Assembly: GCA_030680655.1 (NCBI GenBank)
Contig: JAUXUZ010000155.1
Coordinates: 1-5,009 of the forward strand
Reading direction: 5' to 3'
Source: Phycisphaerales bacterium
GTDB taxonomy: Bacteria > Planctomycetota > Phycisphaerae > Phycisphaerales > UBA1924
Length of the DNA: 5,009 nucleotides
The notes under the pieces were generated by a model. It worked only from the letters and a program-made list of their open reading frames with translations. It was not told where the DNA came from and made no database searches. Position 1 is the stretch's first letter. Every line of letters starts with the position of its first letter. The translations under genes and the position numbers were made by a program. This document shows positions 4,240-5,009 of this stretch, in pieces.

Positions 4240-5009
4240 ATGCCCCAGATCACCATCAACGGCAAAACCTGTGAGTACAAGCCCGGACAGGTCATCATCC
4301 AGGTGGCCAACGACAACGGGATCGAGATCCCGCAGTACTGCTACCACCCGGGCCTCTCCATCGTCGCCTCCTGCCGCATCTGCCTCGCCGAGTGCTGGAA
4401 GAAGGACGCATCGGGCAAGCTCGCGCCCCACATGGGCGGCAAGCTCCTCCCCACCTGCCAGACTTTCCTCGGCCCCGCCGACGACGGCATGATCGTCTAC
4501 ACCGACTCACCCAAGGCCGTCGCCAACCAGAAGGCGGTCATGGAGTACCTGCTGATCAACCACCCCCTCGACTGCCCGGTCTGCGACCAGGCTGGCGAGT
4601 GCACCCTGCAGGACTACTCGTACGAGTACGGGCGCGGCCAGAGCCGCTTCGAGGAGACCAAGGTCAAGCAGCCCAAGAAGGACCTGGGCGAGCACGTCTA
4701 CCTCTACAGCGACCGCTGCATCATGTGCACCCGCTGCGTCCGCTTTACCCGCGAAGTCAGCGGCACCGGCGAGCTGCTCGTCACCGGCCGCGGCAACCGT
4801 GAGGAGATCGACGTCTTCCCCGGCAAGCCCCTCGCCAGCGAGCTCTCGGGCAACGTCGTTGACCTCTGCCCCGTCGGCGCGCTGCTCGACAAGGACTTCC
4901 TCTTCGCCCAGCGCGTCTGGTTCCTCAAGTCCACCCCGAGCATCGACGGCATCACCGCCAGCGGCGACAACATCCTCATCGAGCACAACGAGGGGAAGGT
5001 CTACCGCAT
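4240..5009 (+). CDS. nuoG: NADH-quinone oxidoreductase subunit G, N-terminal part (cut by window edge)
   Basis: NuoG is the large iron-sulfur subunit of the complex I peripheral arm and passes electrons from NADH/FMN towards quinone. The visible 256 residues hold the [2Fe-2S] ferredoxin domain with C34, C45, C48 and C73 (cluster N1b). Next is the H-P-L-D-C-P-V-C-D-Q-A-G-E-C segment with H108, C112, C115 and C121 (N3), then C160, C163, C166 and C210 (N4, with D-L-C-P-V-G-A-L). All expected ligands are present. The molybdopterin-oxidoreductase-like domain begins near 225. There, S-T-P-S-I-D-G-I-T replaces the Cys-rich N7 site of E. coli NuoG, as in the mitochondrial NDUFS1 form. The start ATG 4240 fits the family N-terminus exactly (M-P-Q-I-T-I-N-G), although no SD is visible. 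It is divergent from the PEP-CTERM gene and no other nuo gene is upstream here; a downstream nuoH is likely but unseen. Confidence 0.95.
   Translation, partial: MPQITINGKTCEYKPGQVIIQVANDNGIEIPQYCYHPGLSIVASCRICLAECWKKDASGKLAPHMGGKLLPTCQTFLGPADDGMIVYTDSPKAVANQKAVMEYLLINHPLDCPVCDQAGECTLQDYSYEYGRGQSRFEETKVKQPKKDLGEHVYLYSDRCIMCTRCVRFTREVSGTGELLVTGRGNREEIDVFPGKPLASELSGNVVDLCPVGALLDKDFLFAQRVWFLKSTPSIDGITASGDNILIEHNEGKVYR

Noticed and set aside
4507..4986. 159-residue minus-strand open frame rich in V, L, A and D
   Set aside because: It is the complement of nuoG, in which all Fe-S ligands are in frame. Composition follows from nuoG codon bias.

Overview
The window is GC-rich DNA that looks like a planctomycete chromosome, most likely of the class Phycisphaerae. 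This is inferred from style, not from a marker gene. Two minus-strand proteins end in a PEP-CTERM-like anchor written V-P-A-P-G or V-P-T-P-G, followed by a membrane helix and four arginines, a form common in Phycisphaerae. Strong GC3 bias, GTG/TTG starts and weak Shine-Dalgarno (SD) sites fit the same picture.

Minus-strand operon, 1-1720: a 53-residue one-helix membrane microprotein, then a GAF + PP2C-type (SpoIIE/RsbU) phosphatase, then truA (tRNA pseudouridine synthase A, cut by the window edge). The junctions are extremely tight. The phosphatase apparently starts at a TTG that overlaps the microprotein stop (TTGA), and the truA GTG directly follows the phosphatase TAA. Upstream of this operon lie a perfect 10-bp hairpin (1802-1825) and a very small minus-strand PEP-CTERM-like gene (1837-2115).

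Plus-strand operon, 2276-3171: a promoter-like region with a TATACT box and palindromes precedes three small genes. These are a DUF883 (ElaB/YqjD-like) protein with a C-terminal glycine-rich membrane anchor, a two-helix YqjE-like membrane protein, and a third small protein with one hydrophobic segment. Size order and topology resemble the enterobacterial yqjD-yqjE-yqjK stress operon.

Convergent with it is a 228-residue secreted PEP-CTERM protein (3268-3954, minus strand). A strong 11-bp hairpin between the two genes (3214-3239) probably terminates both transcripts. The exported domain carries a Phe-Cys-Ile and a Phe-Gln-x-x-Val-Trp motif, the signature pair of internal-thioester adhesion domains. 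This is the most interesting signal in the window. A divergent gap of about 285 bases leads to the plus-strand start of nuoG (complex I subunit G). It has all twelve ligands of clusters N1b, N3 and N4 but none of the N7 cysteines, and it runs off the end of the window.

I see no tRNA, rRNA, CRISPR array, insertion sequence or phage module. The long open frames opposite the phosphatase, the small plus-strand operon, the secreted protein and nuoG are GC-driven shadows.
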